NCBI GenBank assembly: GCA_947167995.1 | Contig: CAMVKS010000019.1 | Location: 1-46,600 of the forward strand | Source of the DNA: an uncultured Prevotellaceae bacterium | GTDB lineage: Bacteria > Bacteroidota > Bacteroidia > Bacteroidales > Muribaculaceae | DNA: 46,600 bases | Direction: 5' to 3' | Part shown: in pieces, positions 8,263 to 15,148 of the stretch | Position numbering within the stretch: the first letter of the stretch is position 1 | How the letters are laid out: every line of letters starts with the position of its first letter | Made by a program: the position numbers and the translations under genes | The notes under the pieces: model-generated | Seen by the model: only the letters and a program-made list of their open reading frames with translations | Told to the model about the DNA's origin: nothing | Databases searched by the model: none

Positions 8263-9024
8263 TCACTTCAGTGCCCTGATTTTCACCTCAATACCACTGT
8301 CTTTCAGCAGGGTGTTGATTTGTTCAACAGGGGTGTCGCTGTAGTGATAAGGATAAACAACCTTAGGATTGAACATCTTTGCCGCATTGGCCAGCTGTTC
8401 AGGAGTCATGGTGTAGGGCTGGTTGCATGGCAGGAAAGCGATGTCTATATCCTTAAGACTTGCCATTTCGGGGATGTCCTCGGTATCTCCAGCAATGTAG
8501 ATGCGCAAGCCGTCGAGTGTGATAACATATCCGTTGTCGCGCCCTTTGGGATGGAATTGCTGATGGTCGGGAGTAGTGTTATAGGCTGGAACGGCTTCCA
8601 CTGTGATGTCATCACGCAGCTTCAGGGTATCTCCGTTGTTCATTGCCCTGCCGCTGCCCAGCATGTCGGCGCATCGCTTGTTGAGGATGACTTGTGTTTT
8701 CTCATCGCTCAAAGTGGCGATAGCATCCTTGTCGAAGTGGTCGAAATGCTCATGGGTGACAAAGACAAATGCTGCCTTTGAGAACTTACTGTAGTCGGTC
8801 TCTGGCGGCAATTGTCGTACCGGGTCGACCTGTATCGACAGACCATCATACTTGATTTCGAGACTCGCGTGCTTAATGAAAGTGAACGTCACTTGCTTTC
8901 CCGACTGGGTTGTGTAAACATCGTCCTGTGCCATAATATTACTATTGTTGGTTGTTGCCTGTTGTGAATTGCACGACAGGCAAATTAATGATGTGAATAA
9001 AGTTGTAAGAATTTTGTTAATCAT
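8263..9024 (-). CDS. Metallo-beta-lactamase-fold lipoprotein (UlaG-like)
   Basis: The 253-residue protein has a lipoprotein signal (LFTSLICLSC, probable lipidated Cys18), then a metallo-hydrolase domain. The metal motif THEHFDHFD (HxHxDH) is near residue 90, further ligands are likely in IAGDTEDIPE (GD) and the YPYHYSD segment near the C-terminus. This arrangement fits the UlaG/MBL-fold family rather than true beta-lactamases. Members hydrolyse varied phosphodiester, lactone or ester substrates, and the substrate here cannot be read from sequence. It is the second gene of a two-gene operon behind a 43-residue secreted peptide, with 13 bases between them. The lipid anchor implies work in the periplasm or at a membrane face. 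Confidence 0.85.
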   Translation of the reverse strand: MINKILTTLFTSLICLSCNSQQATTNNSNIMAQDDVYTTQSGKQVTFTFIKHASLEIKYDGLSIQVDPVRQLPPETDYSKFSKAAFVFVTHEHFDHFDKDAIATLSDEKTQVILNKRCADMLGSGRAMNNGDTLKLRDDITVEAVPAYNTTPDHQQFHPKGRDNGYVITLDGLRIYIAGDTEDIPEMASLKDIDIAFLPCNQPYTMTPEQLANAAKMFNPKVVYPYHYSDTPVEQINTLLKDSGIEVKIRALK

Positions 9025-9037
9025 GATGTATTATTAA

Positions 9038-9169
9038 TTATTCAATTGGTAGTATGTTCTTGCTTTCAGGTTTTCTTTCGGGTTTTCTCTCTTGTGGCAT
9101 AGCGACAGAACTAAATAGTACACCACATGTTAGAATCATCAAAATAAATAGAAAAGGCTTTTTATTCAT
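9038..9169 (-). CDS. Short secreted peptide, 43 residues, unknown function
   Basis: I found this open frame by reading the minus strand: ATG at 9169-9167, stop TAA at 9040-9038. It begins with MNKK, then a hydrophobic run (PFLFILMILTCGVLFSSVA), then a charged tail with the repeated unit ERKPERKPESK. This looks like a signal peptide with a plausible cleavage after SSVA, leaving a roughly 20-residue basic peptide; the Cys in LTCG could instead be lipidated. A near-ideal Bacteroidota promoter (9190-9222) lies immediately upstream with a leader of only about 14 bases, and the MBL-fold lipoprotein follows 13 bases downstream, so both are probably co-transcribed. No family is recognised. The promoter and signal-peptide pattern support it being real, but its small size keeps confidence moderate. 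Confidence 0.6.
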   Translation of the reverse strand: MNKKPFLFILMILTCGVLFSSVAMPQERKPERKPESKNILPIE

Positions 9170-9189
9170 AGTTGTATGATTTTAGTCTA

Positions 9190-9222
9190 CAAAATTACAC
9201 AAAAAATACCGAGAAAGCCAAA
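9190..9222 (-). promoter_or_regulatory. Promoter of the peptide-MBL operon
   Basis: On the minus strand TTTG (9222-9219), 21 bases, TAATTTTG (9197-9190). The predicted start near 9183 lies just before the 43-residue peptide gene, which supports that gene being translated. Confidence 0.65.
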
Positions 9223-9305
9223 TAACACATCCACATTATTATCCAAAAAGATTATGTTGCTCATTCTATGATTAAGCCAAACGTTGAAGTTTTAAGGATT
9301 AACAC

Positions 9306-9336
9306 TTGCTTTTCTCACAATTTATAGTTAAATTTG
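9306..9336 (+). promoter_or_regulatory. Promoter of the cytidylate-kinase-like gene
   Basis: TTG (9306-9308), 20 bases, TAAATTTG (9329-9336). Transcription would begin near 9343, so the in-frame TTG at 9306 cannot be the start codon. The ATG at 9369 is the start. Confidence 0.65.
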
Positions 9337-9368
9337 CGCAAAAGTTTAACCACTCAACACATAAAGAC

Positions 9369-10019
9369 ATGGAAAAATCTAAAAAATATGTGGTAACACT
9401 TGGCCGCCAGTTTGGTTGTGGCGCCCGAGATATAGGTCAACTCATTGCTAAGATGTTGGGTATTGAATACTATGACAAGGAACTTCTCCTTGAAGCTGCG
9501 AAGTCGAGCGGTGTGGCTCCGGCGATTTTTGAAGCATCAGATGAGCGTACTCCCAAGTTTTTCAGCAGCTTGTGGTCTTTCAACTTAGGTTATTACAGCG
9601 GCACTCTCTTTGTCAACGACCAGCTCGACAAAGAAGAAAACGTCTATCAGGCACAAAGCCAGGTAATCTTAGACTTGGCCGAAAAAGGTCCATGTGTGAT
9701 TGTTGGCCGTAGTGCCGACTACATTTTGCGCGACAAGACCAATGTGATAAGCATCTTCCTGCACTCTTCGTTAGAAGACAGGGTGCAACGCATTATCTCA
9801 CGAGGTGACTGCAAGACGAAAAAAGCTGCAAAGGAGATGGCTATCAAGCAGAACAAGCTGCGTGCCAACTATTACAACTTCTACACCGACAAGCATTGGG
9901 GTGAAAGCGAAAGCTATGATCTATCGGTTGACTGTTCGAAAATTGGAGCCGAAGCTACCGCTAAGCTCATCTGCAATTATGTCAAGACCCGCCTGTCCTT
10001 GATGAAAGAAGCAGAATAA
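9369..10019 (+). CDS. Cytidylate kinase-like family protein
   Basis: The 216-residue protein opens with a P-loop of the cytidylate-kinase-like family (TLGRQFGCGARDIGQ, about residues 10-24), then YYDKELL, as in the PF13189-type proteins found in many anaerobes alongside the true Cmk. A conserved core (VIVGRSADYILRDK) and a basic lid region (RVQRIISRGDCKTKKAAKEM) follow. The family fold phosphorylates nucleotides, but the physiological substrate of this subgroup is not established. The start at 9369 is chosen because the promoter at 9306-9336 overlaps the upstream extension. A separate promoter follows for the next gene. Confidence 0.85.
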   Translation: MEKSKKYVVTLGRQFGCGARDIGQLIAKMLGIEYYDKELLLEAAKSSGVAPAIFEASDERTPKFFSSLWSFNLGYYSGTLFVNDQLDKEENVYQAQSQVILDLAEKGPCVIVGRSADYILRDKTNVISIFLHSSLEDRVQRIISRGDCKTKKAAKEMAIKQNKLRANYYNFYTDKHWGESESYDLSVDCSKIGAEATAKLICNYVKTRLSLMKEAE

Positions 10020-10033
10020 TAAAGAATAAATAT

Positions 10034-10064
10034 TTTGCAGATTGTTAAACTTAGTGTAAATTTG
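10034..10064 (+). promoter_or_regulatory. Promoter of the polysaccharide-export lipoprotein
   Basis: TTTG (10034-10037), 19 bases, TAAATTTG (10057-10064): a textbook Bacteroidota promoter, with a leader of about 38 bases to the ATG at 10109. Confidence 0.7.
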
Positions 10065-10108
10065 CAGTCGATTTTCAAACCGAAATAATAACACAAAACC
10101 AAACCAAT

Positions 10109-10918
10109 ATGAAAACAAAATTATTACTCTATTTATCGATTGTGGCCTTAATCACGTCAAGCTGCAACACTACTAAGGATATACCTTACATGATAGGAGC
10201 TGACCAATTGCCAAGTGAGGTACTTCAGTCGGCAGCCAAAGCGAGCGATCCAGTAGTTATGCCTGGCGACATGCTCCAGATAATTGTTACCAGCCTCAAC
10301 GCCGAGGCAGTGAAGCCTTTCAACAAGATAGGCTATGTGACCGATTTGGGTGGTGGCAATACCAATAACAACAACAACGAGAATTCTATGTACTACTACC
10401 TGGTGGATGCCAACGGTAACATTGAGTTTCCTTACTTGGGCTCACTTCACATAGGCGGAATGAGCAAAAGTGCAACCGAGAATTACATCGCGACACAGAT
10501 CTACCCCCGTTATCTGACCGAGCGTCCAGGAGTGGAGGTTCGATTCCAGAATTTCAGGGTATATATCCTGGGAGAGGTAAAAAGCCCCGGTGAAATCAAG
10601 GCAGTGAACGGCCGCTTGAACATCCTTGAGGCGATAGCCAAGGCTGGCGACCTCACAATTCAAGGACGCCGCGACAATGTGATGATTGTAAGGACCAACA
10701 GCGACGGCAGCCGCTCCATTCAGACGGTGAACCTGAACGACAAGAACTTGATAGTTTCACCTAATTTCAATCTACAGCAGAACGACATCATCTATGTAGA
10801 ACCCAACAGCTCTAAAGCCCGTTCTTCATGGAATGTACCCCCGGCATTGTCGTTAGGTTTGTCGTCGGTTGGCACCCTAATCTCAATTGCCACTTTCATT
10901 ATCACTTTGACTAAGTAG
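10109..10918 (+). CDS. Polysaccharide export (OPX/Wza-family) lipoprotein
   Basis: The 269-residue protein has a lipoprotein signal (ALITSSCNTTK, lipidated Cys about residue 19), a polysaccharide-export domain (MPGDMLQIIVTSLNAEAVKPF, then YLVDANGNIEFPYLGSLHIGG near residues 95-115), and an SLBB-like segment (RVYILGEVKSPGEI ... LNILEAIAKAGDLTIQGRR). The C-terminus ends in a hydrophobic helix (LSLGLSSVGTLISIATFIITL). Family role: outer-membrane export of capsule or exopolysaccharide with a Wzc-like partner. No Wzc, flippase, polymerase or glycosyltransferase lies next to it, so it is an orphan here; its partners would be elsewhere or it may do another export job. It has its own promoter and a strong terminator. 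Confidence 0.88.
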   Translation: MKTKLLLYLSIVALITSSCNTTKDIPYMIGADQLPSEVLQSAAKASDPVVMPGDMLQIIVTSLNAEAVKPFNKIGYVTDLGGGNTNNNNNENSMYYYLVDANGNIEFPYLGSLHIGGMSKSATENYIATQIYPRYLTERPGVEVRFQNFRVYILGEVKSPGEIKAVNGRLNILEAIAKAGDLTIQGRRDNVMIVRTNSDGSRSIQTVNLNDKNLIVSPNFNLQQNDIIYVEPNSSKARSSWNVPPALSLGLSSVGTLISIATFIITLTK

Positions 10919-10943
10919 TTTCATTTGAAACCAAGATACACAG

Positions 10944-10974
10944 CAATGCCACCCTCACCGTGAGAGTGGCATTG
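10944..10974. terminator. Terminator between convergent genes
   Basis: A 15-base inverted repeat with one mismatch (CAATGCCACCCTCAC at 10944-10958, GTGAGAGTGGCATTG at 10960-10974), flanked by AT-rich sequence. It lies between the export lipoprotein and the TrpB-like gene and could serve both. Confidence 0.8.
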
Positions 10975-10995
10975 TTATTAAATATTAATGTAGTG

Positions 10996-12360
10996 TTATA
11001 AAATCTTCTCTAAATCTTTAGTTGTTTTTGCAATATCTTCGGGAGTGACTTCATAGTTTGTCAAGTCATTTGCAAAATAACGATCATAGGCTGTCATGTC
11101 GATCAATCCATGTCCCGACAGGTTGAAAAGAATCGTCTTTTTCTCACCTGTCACCTTGCACTTCAGAGCCTCGTCGATAGCGGCAGCTATGGCATGTGAC
11201 GATTCGGGCGCAGGAATGATTCCCTCACATCGGGCAAACAATGTAGCAGCCTTGAAGGTGTCGAGCTGCTGTATATCGACAGCCTCGATATAGTCATCAC
11301 GCTTCAGCTGGCTAATAATCGCTCCACCGCCATGATATCTGAGACCGCCTGCATGAATGTTGGCCGGGCAGAAATTATGACCAAGCGTATACATTGGAAT
11401 CAATGGCGTATATCCCGCCTCATCGCCAAAGTCATATTGAAACACTCCTCTCGTCAATTTTGGGCATGATGCGGGCTCGGCGGCCACAAAACGGGTTTCG
11501 GGGCGCTCTCCGTTGAGCTTGTGCCTAAGAAACGGGAAAGCGATTCCCGAGAAATTGCTACCGCCTCCAAAGCAAGCAATCACCACATCGGGGTATTCGC
11601 CAGCCATCTCCATTTGCTTCTCGGCTTCAAGCCCTATTACCGTTTGATGCAAGGCCACATGGTTGAGCACCGAGCCGAGCACATATTTGCAATTAGGTGT
11701 GCTCATGGCAAGTTCCACAGCCTCGCTGATGGCAGTACCCAAAGAGCCTTGATAGGTGGGATTGTCGGTAATGATTTTTCTTCCCGCCTTGGTCGACATA
11801 CTTGGAGAAGAGATGACTTCGGCACCATAGGTTTGCATTATCGACCTCCTGTATGGTTTCTGATTATAGGAGATTTTCACCATATAAACTGCAAGCTCGA
11901 GCCCAAAATGCTTGGCGGCAAGCGAGAGAGCCGCTCCCCACTGTCCAGCACCAGTCTCGGTGGTGATGTTGGTAACCCCTTCCTTTTTGCAATAATAGGC
12001 TTGCGCTATTGCCGAATTCAATTTGTGCGAGCCCACAGGGCTGACGCTCTCGTTCTTGAAATAAATGTGTGCAGGAGTATCAAGAAATTTTTCCAATCCT
12101 TCGGCTCTTACCAACGGTGTGGGACGCCATATTCTATACATGTCTCTCACTTCATCGGGGATTTCAATCCACCGCTCGGTGGTGTTTAATTCCTGCTCCG
12201 AAGCAGCTTTAGAAAACAATGGACTCAAATCCTCTACTTCCAGAGGTTGCTTTGTGGAGGGATGAATTAACGGCGATGGCTTGTGCTTCATGTCAGAGAT
12301 AACATTATACCATGCCTGGGGAATGTCTTTCTCGTTAAGTAAAAATTTCTTTCTTTTCAT
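10996..12360 (-). CDS. TrpB2-type tryptophan synthase beta-like PLP enzyme
   Basis: The 454-residue protein belongs to the long TrpB2 class of tryptophan synthase beta chains. The pyridoxal-phosphate lysine is in SVSPVGSHKLNSAIAQ, the substrate-binding segment is TETGAGQWGAAL, and the phosphate-binding glycine loop is CFGGGSNFSG. It has the extended N-terminal region (IPQAWYNVISDM, then PLIHPSTKQPL) typical of this class and missing in TrpB1. No trpA or other trp gene is nearby, consistent with TrpB2 acting alone to make tryptophan from indole and serine; a role in indole salvage is inference. It is divergent from the His/Cys-rich protein gene, with a possible -7 box at 12398-12405. Confidence 0.92.
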   Translation of the reverse strand: MKRKKFLLNEKDIPQAWYNVISDMKHKPSPLIHPSTKQPLEVEDLSPLFSKAASEQELNTTERWIEIPDEVRDMYRIWRPTPLVRAEGLEKFLDTPAHIYFKNESVSPVGSHKLNSAIAQAYYCKKEGVTNITTETGAGQWGAALSLAAKHFGLELAVYMVKISYNQKPYRRSIMQTYGAEVISSPSMSTKAGRKIITDNPTYQGSLGTAISEAVELAMSTPNCKYVLGSVLNHVALHQTVIGLEAEKQMEMAGEYPDVVIACFGGGSNFSGIAFPFLRHKLNGERPETRFVAAEPASCPKLTRGVFQYDFGDEAGYTPLIPMYTLGHNFCPANIHAGGLRYHGGGAIISQLKRDDYIEAVDIQQLDTFKAATLFARCEGIIPAPESSHAIAAAIDEALKCKVTGEKKTILFNLSGHGLIDMTAYDRYFANDLTNYEVTPEDIAKTTKDLEKIL

Positions 12361-12397
12361 CGATTGTATTTTTATTCTTATCTATTGAATATCGATG

Positions 12398-12405
12398 CAA
12401 ATATA
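12398..12405 (-). promoter_or_regulatory. -7 box of the TrpB2 gene
   Basis: On the minus strand TATATTTG fits TAnnTTTG; the nearest TTG is 23 bases away, longer than ideal. Confidence 0.4.
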
Positions 12406-12479
12406 TACAATATTATCGTATATTTTATCAATATTTCATTTTTTTAAGAAAATATACTATTAATTACAATAGAAAAGTG

Positions 12480-12487
12480 TAATTTTG
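12480..12487 (+). promoter_or_regulatory. -7 box before the His/Cys-rich gene
   Basis: TAATTTTG fits the -7 consensus. No -33 TTTG is seen at the right spacing, and the predicted start would lie only about seven bases before the ATG, so translation would be almost leaderless or the promoter needs an activator. Confidence 0.4.
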
Positions 12488-12500
12488 TGCTCAATAAGAC

Positions 12501-12854
12501 ATGAGCAAACTCCAAAAGACATACACGTGGCTACTGTTGTCGATAATGATATCGATGCAAGCCATCAATGCTGTACACATTCATGAGCCTCTCGAAATAA
12601 CTGTCGAAGACTCGAAGTGCAGCATGTGCGTGCACCATGTTCACCACTCTGGTCACTTTAGCAGTGAACAGTATCACATGCACCCATGTCTTTCATGCCA
12701 GATAAACAGTTGTCAACATTTCACTTTGCAGTCGGCAATAGTTTGGGATATCCAACTGCAAGAAACCACATTAGAAATCTCCCAGGCAGTCTCATTGCCA
12801 GCTGCGACACTGTCACTAAGGCAATCAAGAGCCCCTCCTGTGTTTTTAGTATAA
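12501..12854 (+). CDS. Small His/Cys-rich secreted protein, probable metal binding
   Basis: The 117-residue protein has an N-terminal hydrophobic segment (about residues 9-24, YTWLLLSIMISMQAINA). A compact region crowded with metal-ligand residues follows: HIHE, CSMC, HHVHH, HMHPCLSC and NSCQHF between residues about 26 and 76. It ends SLRQSRAPPVFLV; a C-terminal R-(A/G)-P-P is something I associate with small His/Cys proteins beside metal-transport genes in Bacteroidales, from memory and unverified. It sits 73 bases before a TonB-dependent receptor on the same strand, so a role in capturing or sensing zinc, copper or another metal is a fair inference. A hairpin with a T-run (12856-12887) separates them. 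No enzyme motif is visible. Confidence 0.65.
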   Translation: MSKLQKTYTWLLLSIMISMQAINAVHIHEPLEITVEDSKCSMCVHHVHHSGHFSSEQYHMHPCLSCQINSCQHFTLQSAIVWDIQLQETTLEISQAVSLPAATLSLRQSRAPPVFLV

Positions 12855-12855
12855 T

Positions 12856-12887
12856 CTTTTCAAAGTTCAATTGAAAAGTCTTTTTTT
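12856..12887 (+). terminator. Terminator-like hairpin between the His/Cys-rich gene and the TonB receptor
   Basis: CTTTTCAA (12856-12863) and TTGAAAAG (12871-12878) form a perfect 8-base stem followed by TCTTTTTTT. It starts right after the stop codon. It may only partly stop transcription, setting the ratio of the two products. Confidence 0.55.
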
Positions 12888-12927
12888 ACAATAACATATA
12901 TACTAAAAAACACAAATCATTAAACAC

Positions 12928-15018
12928 ATGAACAAGTTTTCATCTGTTGTTATGGCTATTGTCATAGCAACCATTGGCAATATAAACATATATGGTCAAG
13001 AGTTCGAGGACACGTTGCAATCAATACACTTGGGCAACGTGGTGGTCACAGCCAATCACACAGCCACCTTGCAACGCCTTGCCCCGGCTATGATACAAGT
13101 CGTAGGCAAGCGATTGTTCTCGTCGGTCAATGCCGAGTGTGCAGCCGACGCCCTCTCCTATCAACCAGGAGTGAGAATCGAAGACGACTGCAGCAACTGC
13201 GGCTACAAGCAGGCACGCATCAACGGTTTAGATGGGCATTATTCTCAAATTCTCATTGATTCTCGTCCGGTGTTCTCGGCGGTGAGCAACCTGTATGGTA
13301 TAGAGCAGCTTCCATCGTGCATGATCGACCAGATTGAAGTGATGAGAGGCGGAGGCTCGGCTCTCTACGGTGCTTCGTCGGTAGCCGGTACAATCAATAT
13401 CATCACTCGCAATCCGTCAACCAACAGCTTTGAAGCCAGCCACACAATTACATCAATTGGCTGCGGCAACACATTCGACAACAACACATCATTAAATGCG
13501 TCGCTTATTGATGACGACATCACACGAGGTATCACTGTCTTTGCCAGTAACCGTTACCGCCAGGGTTACAGCCATACGGGTGATGGATACACCACACTAC
13601 CCCGTCTGAGCATGCAGACCATAGGCACTAAGGCGTTTTACAAACCCAACAGCAGCAGTCAGCTCTCCCTTACCTATTATTTCATGCATGACAACCGCCG
13701 CGGAGGCAACAGGCTTCATGATGTCCCCGAAACTTGCAACATCTGTGAGCAAGCAAGGCACAACATGCACAACGCAAGTATAGCTTGGGAATGGACAAGC
13801 CGTGACTATAAATGGCATTTTGATGCCTATGCCGCAATCGCTGCCATAAACCGTCACAGCTACACAGGAGGATATGGCACCGACGAGGAGCCTGACCCCG
13901 ATGCCGCACTTTATTACAGCCGAACCACCGACCTCACATGGATGGTTGGAACATTAGGGCGATATAGTTTTGACAGGCTGATTTTCCTGCCGGCAAAGCT
14001 CACCGTTGGTCTGGAATACAGCAACGACCATCTCAAAGATATTGCACAAGGCTACAATTTCATCACCAAGCAGTCAACACACATTGCGAGTGCCTATTTC
14101 CAGAACGAGTGGAGAAACGACATGTGGAGTTTCCTCATTGGAGCACGTTTAGACAAGCACAACCTGGTGAGCAAAGCTATCTTCAGTCCAAGAGTGAACA
14201 TCAGGTACAGCCCATCTCAAGAATTCACTTTCCGCGCCACCTACGGTGAAGGCTTCCGCGCACCACAAATCTTTGACGAGGAGATGCACATAGAGATGGC
14301 CGCCGGCAACCGCTTCAAGATTCACCTTGTGGACGGGCTCAAAGAAGAACGCAGTCGCACTTTCACCCTCTCGGCCAATGGTTATCACACATTAGGGACA
14401 ACTCATTTCAACTGGACCATTGAGGGATTCTACACTTCACTCTCCAACGTTTTTGCCGAACGCGAGACCGATGTTATTGACGAGCAAGACTGCAACATCA
14501 TTGAGCGCTACAATGGTAGTGGAGCCAAAGTAATGGGATTTACCACAACTCTCGATTTCATGTTCTCACGTTTAGTCGATGTGGAGATGGGTGCCACATT
14601 CCAGCGCAGCCGTTACGACGAGGCCGAGCAATGGAGTGACGACATAGCCCCACAACGCAGAATGTTCCGCACACCTAATGCTTACGGCTATTGCAATATA
14701 AAAGTCACTCCGTTCACTAATTTTGATATCGACATCACGGGCACATGCACCGGGAGCATGCTGGTCAAGCATTATGCCAGCAGTGGCACTCCAGTTGATG
14801 TGGAAGTGAAAACCCCAACATTCTGGGACATGAATACCAAGGTGTCTTATACATTCAACCTCACAAACAAGATTCAAATGAATGTCAACGCTGGCATCAT
14901 GAACATGTTCAACCAGTTCCAGAAAGACCTCGACCCAGGTCCAGAACGCGACAGCGCCTATATCTATGGACCGTCGCTACCGCGCAGTATATTTGCCGGA
15001 GTGGGATTCAGGTTGTAA
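12928..15018 (+). CDS. TonB-dependent outer-membrane receptor
   Basis: The 696-residue protein has a signal peptide, then a plug domain: a TonB-box-like stretch near LGNVVVTANHTATLQ, followed by ADALSYQPGVRIEDDC, ARINGLDGHYSQILIDSRP, and QIEVMRGGGSALYGASSVAGTINIITR. The rest is a beta-barrel ending in an aromatic/hydrophobic residue pattern (SIFAGVGFRL). It lacks the carboxypeptidase-like N-terminal domain of SusC proteins, so it is more like FecA/BtuB/CirA-type receptors for metal complexes or vitamins. A plug-domain CSNC pair (DDCSNCGYKQ), plus the His/Cys-rich protein upstream, suggest a metal ligand (inference). It would be energised by an ExbB-ExbD-TonB motor such as the one encoded at 1-1821. 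Confidence 0.93.
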   Translation: MNKFSSVVMAIVIATIGNINIYGQEFEDTLQSIHLGNVVVTANHTATLQRLAPAMIQVVGKRLFSSVNAECAADALSYQPGVRIEDDCSNCGYKQARINGLDGHYSQILIDSRPVFSAVSNLYGIEQLPSCMIDQIEVMRGGGSALYGASSVAGTINIITRNPSTNSFEASHTITSIGCGNTFDNNTSLNASLIDDDITRGITVFASNRYRQGYSHTGDGYTTLPRLSMQTIGTKAFYKPNSSSQLSLTYYFMHDNRRGGNRLHDVPETCNICEQARHNMHNASIAWEWTSRDYKWHFDAYAAIAAINRHSYTGGYGTDEEPDPDAALYYSRTTDLTWMVGTLGRYSFDRLIFLPAKLTVGLEYSNDHLKDIAQGYNFITKQSTHIASAYFQNEWRNDMWSFLIGARLDKHNLVSKAIFSPRVNIRYSPSQEFTFRATYGEGFRAPQIFDEEMHIEMAAGNRFKIHLVDGLKEERSRTFTLSANGYHTLGTTHFNWTIEGFYTSLSNVFAERETDVIDEQDCNIIERYNGSGAKVMGFTTTLDFMFSRLVDVEMGATFQRSRYDEAEQWSDDIAPQRRMFRTPNAYGYCNIKVTPFTNFDIDITGTCTGSMLVKHYASSGTPVDVEVKTPTFWDMNTKVSYTFNLTNKIQMNVNAGIMNMFNQFQKDLDPGPERDSAYIYGPSLPRSIFAGVGFRL

Positions 15019-15085
15019 AAACAGGTTTTAAAACATCAACATTAAAAAAATCAATAGAAATTAGCGGAAAATCCATATTTTTCGC

Positions 15086-15093
15086 TAATTTTG
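15086..15093 (+). promoter_or_regulatory. -7 box before the S9 peptidase
   Basis: TAATTTTG fits TAnnTTTG; the upstream element is weak. The leader would be about 50 bases. Confidence 0.4.
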
Positions 15094-15148
15094 CATTTTT
15101 AAGACCAAAAGCAAACAAACACTTTATAAATTTATTAACAACTATTTC

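Noticed and set aside
9306-9368. N-terminal extension of the cytidylate-kinase-like gene from a TTG at 9306
   Set aside because: A well-formed promoter occupies 9306-9336, and the family's N-terminus begins at the ATG at 9369.
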